Assembly (NCBI GenBank): GCA_028622995.1 | Contig: JAJQJQ010000012.1 | Location: 2,046,001-2,110,000 of the forward strand | Reading direction: 5' to 3' | Source: Panagrolaimus kolymaensis | Taxonomy: Eukaryota > Nematoda > Chromadorea > Rhabditida > Panagrolaimidae | DNA length: 64,000 bases | Shown: one piece after another, positions 60,197 through 64,000 of the stretch | Position numbering within the stretch: position 1 is the stretch's first letter | How the letters are laid out: every line of letters starts with the position of its first letter | Made by a program: the position numbers and the translations under genes | Notes under the pieces: generated by a model | Told to the model about the DNA's origin: nothing | Database searches by the model: none | The model's input: the letters and a program-made list of their open reading frames with translations, nothing else

Positions 60197-62148
60197 TTAA
60201 GCCATAGATTTATCAACTGCATTTGAAGCTGTTGGAGGTTGATCGGCCGCGGTTAAACTGTATGTTTCTTCTGAACTTCCGTTTTTGCCGGATTGCCTAG
60301 AAGCACGACGCTCTCTCTGTAGAAAAAGTTTATGGGTTTTTAAAGGTTAAAAATGTTAAACATAAAATTTGGGAAAGGTTCAAAACTAAAAAAATCAAAG
60401 CGATAGAAAATAGAAGAAAATAAAAAGGGACATTGCGAAACACAAAATTAGTAAAGTTTGTAAGTTTTAGAAAAAAGCAAAAGAAAGAAAAATGAAAGAT
60501 TTACTACTTACTTTCTTCTATCTATGGCTCGCATCAAAAGTCCCAATCTTTGACGACTTTGTTTTGAATTTTGGACATCTTCAGTTTCTTCAAGTTCTTG
60601 AACACTAATAAGTTGCATATCTTGTGTACTGAATTTATAATCGGCTAGATGGGACTTGGGTATAATATCCTATAATAATAAAAGTGTTATTAGATTTAAA
60701 GATTGTCCCAATTTGATTTTTGTACTACTGTAAACTATGCCTTTGACTTACATGAATTTTGAATGAAGCCCTAGTATGTGGAATAACTACATCCAGTTCA
60801 CCATTAACGGTTGTAGGCAATTGATCAGCAAGTTCGCCTGCCATCATATTTGCAACATATGTATTTCGATCAATAATATAATTCAATTCTAAAACTCATC
60901 CACATTAACCTCATTTTCTTTCAATTTCAAATAAACAAACCAAAATCATCATCATCCGTTCCAAATGGATTCATTAAAAATTGTCCGACTTTTAACCAAC
61001 CAACATAAAAAAGCATTTGAAAGGTAGTGAAAATGGGAAACATAATGGTAATTTCTTTTTGCATAGATTTTTCATCAATTTTAGGTTGTCTTCCAAGAAG
61101 ACAAATAATGAAATATCCATAAGTAGCAATGGCCACGACTTGAGTATATACGAGTGGAATCTTAATCCAATCATAAACATAAAGCATAGCAAAACCATCA
61201 CGAAATGAAAAAACATGTTTCATAATCATATCAAGTTTCACCGAATCTATGAAGCCATCCTTATGCTTTTGTTTAATTAAATTCATGATCCAAAACATTG
61301 GTACAAACCTAAAAAAATCCCTTAATGATGTTTGTCTTATCAAATAAACATTAGCAACTAACCATTTTCCATGTGGCCCATCTGTGTTACTAAAGATATC
61401 ATATTCTTCTTCAGTCATAAGTTTACTTTGAACAAAATGTCGATGAGTTGGAAATCGTTTTAATGTTCTCTCGGATATTCCACTCCATGCAATAGCTGAT
61501 TGTAAACTTGACCATCTTGCAACGGTTTTACGGGTATTTAAATGTTGATCTCCTGGTAAACATACAGCCAAAATCATCATCATTTTATCTGGCCAACTTA
61601 TGTACTAAAAAATTTTGAGTTTAATGTTTTGTAATTTTTGTGGTTGACTTTTGCTTACATTAAATTGTTCCCACCAACGTGCAACAACAACTGCAACGAA
61701 GAAACCCAATAAGAATGAAAGTGGAATATATTGGGATCCAATTTCACACCATATTATCCATCCAGTAAAATATAATTTTTGCTGTTCCTCCAGTAAATAC
61801 CACTAAAATTTTAATCAACTTAAAAATATGGCGCAAAAAGTGGCAGTTTGATTTTTAGCAAATTAAAATTCATGAATTTTAACAAAAAGTTTAGAAAAAA
61901 AATTAAGCTGTTTTAAAAAAATTAGGTAGGTAATCATTTGACATTTTTTGCCTTTGTTTCAAAACAAAGGTTTATTATTGTAGCATCTAAAATCACTTTG
62001 GCTTATCTTCATCCATCCATACCTGTGCAAATAAGATAATATAATAAGCAATATAAAAAGCGATAAGATCCTTTAACACTGCTTTCCAAAGGGATCCACG
62101 CCATCGAAACATAATCGAGGCAAAATCCTCTTCATATGATATTGTCAT
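60197..62148 (-). CDS. Bestrophin-family anion channel
   Basis: Seven exons (62148-62023, 61802-61659, 61604-61363, 61308-60941, 60888-60752, 60669-60512, 60314-60197) give 430 residues. Bestrophins are calcium-activated chloride channels of the plasma membrane. Family motifs: MTISYEEDFASIMFRWRGS at the start, the neck IPLSFLLGFF (Ile, Phe and Phe of the human neck are conserved), VARWWEQF, TVARWSSLQ, a KRFPTHRHFV block, FVPMFW, VYDWIKIPLVYTQVV and the calcium clasp region NPFGTDDDDF. The Glu of human NPFGEDDDDF is Thr here. The cytosolic tail is short, ending SKQSRQRLGLLMRAIDRRK then a charged Ser-rich end. The last intron has two possible acceptors two bases apart (CAG at 60316, AG at 60314): the downstream one gives KERRASRQSGKNGSS...DKSMA, the upstream one a different 20-residue end. 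Confidence 0.95.
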
Positions 62149-64000
62149 CTTGGCTTTCTTTGATTTAATTGGGTTTCAGATATCTCCAAATTTATTTTTT
62201 ACTCTGTTACCCTAAAAAATTAACATAAAACGATAATTTTCAATTTACGACAAAAGAAAAAATTTAAACGCCACAGGCAATAATTTAATTTAAAACAAAA
62301 CAAAAACGTTCAATTTTGATTAAAACAAAAAAGAAAATATATAATCGAAAGTTAGTTGGCGATGATGGTAGTGGTTGTTTTCAAGGTTGGACAAATGAAA
62401 AATGATTAAGACGACGCTCGTCTAAATTAGAAGGCCCTAAAAGACATAGGTACAACATTCACATTCTCGACAATGACTGCCGCACACAAATGAGAAATTT
62501 GGCCTTCATGGAATTTTTTGGTTGTGATGATGCGGTCGAGAGAAAAAAAATACGAAGTTTGTTGATTTATTTGTAAAGTGACAAAAACAATTATTAGAAG
62601 AAGAAGAAAAAAAGGGAAAGAAAAAGGCAAAAAGTGATATGACTTGTTTTTGAATGATTTAAGATAGCAACTTTTTTTACAGCATCGAAACGCTTATTTA
62701 CATTTACGTCGGATGATTAAACGTTCCCTTCTTTTTTTTTGATTTTGATGCAACTGTTTCCTAATATATTTGAGAAAAATATTGAGAATTAGAGGTTAAA
62801 GTTTAATTAAGGGCAAGCAAGTAGTAATAAAAAAAAATAGTTAATTGGTTCCAGTGGTTTTTTGTGGTTAAATTTTTTAAAAGTTGTTAGAGTATTATCG
62901 AGACAATTTACCCTGTAAACGAAGAAAAAAAAGTAAAAATTATCCAAAAGATTTGCTAGAAGTTGAGTTGCATAACTTCTTTACAACTTTAAAATTTCAT
63001 ATATTATAATTACAAAAACTTTCTCATCTCCTAAAAAATATCTTTGAAAAAAAAGTAAAGGCCTTAAATAAACAAACGCAAAAAATACCAAAAAAATAAA
63101 TGGGCATTCAATTTTGTAAATAACTTTTTTGAAAAATTTGCAGAAAATATCTTAACTTTGTGTCAGACAATTGTTTCTTAAATGATAAAAATAAAGTTGT
63201 ATCATTTTTGACACCGAATTATGCTCCTTCTTTTTTTTTCAAATGTCATTGAAAAAACACTTCAGAAGGTGGAAGGTGAAAAATGATAATAAAACATTTT
63301 ATTTATTGAACCCAACTTTGTAAGTTTTTAAGCTTCTGAACTTTTCTCAAACCATAGAAATAAAACGAGATTTTTTGCAGACAAAATCAAGCCAAAGAAA
63401 ATCTTTCACTAAAATAAAAATTAACTTAAAACTAAAAAATAATGAATGAGACAATCTCATTTTTAACCAAAAAATAATTCGGTAACTATTCTTTTTTGTG
63501 GGTTCGTCGGTGGGGGAGTGATTGATTCAATGAGTTGTTGGTTTGAAGTTTATTTTCAATCAAAACTTTTTTCTTCATTTGGCGAATATTTTTTGTAAAA
63601 AAAGAAAGAAAAAAGGTAGCGACGTCATAATTAAAAGATGCGCAAAAAAACATTGAAAATAAGGTTTATTTATAAAATACAAAAATGGCAGTAGACAAAG
63701 GTCAAAATGGAAACATGAGTCATTCATGCCTTTTTTAGATTATAACTTCTGGAAGTTTAAGATTTTACATAACCAAAAAAACTCTTCGAGTGAAGTACTT
63801 TGGAATCAAGACAATGACGTGAAGGTGGCAAAGACGAAAACAAGAAAGAAAAAAGAGAGATACAAGTGGTTTTGGTGTTTTAAATCAATAAAAAAAATCG
63901 AGTTTTTTTAATATTTATTTTTCCTCTGTATTGCCTTGCCTTTGCAATAAATAAATAAATGCCTAATTTGAATTAATTTAAAATATAAGAAAGGAAAACA
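62149..64000. other. Upstream flank of bestrophin, no gene seen
   Basis: Contains the presumed bestrophin promoter near 62149-62400. Remaining sequence is AT-rich. Frames at 62427 (minus) and 63726 (plus) are short, biased in composition and without domains. Confidence 0.45.

Noticed and set aside
1..64000. CRISPR arrays, bacterial operons or horizontally acquired prokaryotic genes
   Set aside because: No regular direct repeat-spacer arrays, and every confident gene has spliceosomal introns and animal family similarity.

Overview
The window is nuclear DNA from a nematode. Reasons: the intergenic sequence is AT-rich, most introns are about 45-70 bp and end in TTTTAG or TTTCAG, three nuclear-type tRNA genes are present, and many genes have nematode-typical content (UDP-glucuronosyltransferase, S28 peptidase, class-2 lipase, lysosomal-acid-lipase-like lipase, bestrophin, chemoreceptor-like 7TM receptor, insulin-like peptide). 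The AT bias and gene content would suit a clade IV free-living species such as Panagrolaimus, but this placement is a guess. All gene models were spliced by eye; reading phase was checked across every intron.

Layout. 1-2.4 kb: tRNA-Trp and an insulin-like prepropeptide gene. 4.6-7.3 kb: COPI coat subunit beta-prime (minus). 8.2-10.1 kb: an F-box-like gene and an orphan gene (minus). 11.4-15.8 kb: a globin gene with two alternative first exons 3.3 kb apart (minus). 15.8-21.3 kb: low-complexity sequence with no firm gene. 21.3-23.3 kb: tRNA-Asn and a complete UDP-glucuronosyltransferase (minus). 23.6-26.8 kb: a repeat cluster with ~330-bp direct repeats, a three-copy dispersed repeat, a tRNA-derived pseudogene or SINE head and a 145-bp palindrome. 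26.9-30.9 kb: an 882-residue secreted proline-rich protein (minus).

35.5-36.6 kb: a frameshifted leucine-rich/F-box-like pseudogene (plus). 36.9-37.1 kb: a 68-residue gene (minus). 37.27-37.56 kb: a hAT-type MITE with 15-bp terminal inverted repeats and an 8-bp target duplication. 38.0-38.3 kb: a gag-like, single-pass membrane protein (plus). 38.8-39.1 kb: a chimeric ORF containing a recent copy of part of the next gene. 39.2-40.7 kb: a charged orphan protein (minus). 41.2-43.1 kb: S28 serine carboxypeptidase (plus). 43.3-46.1 kb: a broken GH31 alpha-glucosidase (minus).

48.2-50.3 kb: an orphan P-loop GTPase with cysteine clusters and a coiled coil (plus). 51.0-52.2 kb: class-2 lipase (plus). 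52.9-54.3 kb: acid-lipase-like hydrolase (minus). 55.6-57.0 kb: 7TM receptor (minus). 58.5 kb: tRNA-Ser. 59.3-59.9 kb: Cys/Pro-rich secreted protein (plus). 60.2-62.1 kb: bestrophin (minus).

No operon is evident. Secreted or lysosomal hydrolases cluster at 41-54 kb (peptidase, glucosidase remnant, two lipases), which fits digestive functions but could be chance. The strongest points of interest are the alternative-first-exon globin (one isoform predicted to be N-myristoylated), the eight-cysteine insulin with both an N-terminal pro-region and a C-peptide, the hAT MITE, the foldback palindrome inside a duplicated block, and the pseudogene/frameshift loci.
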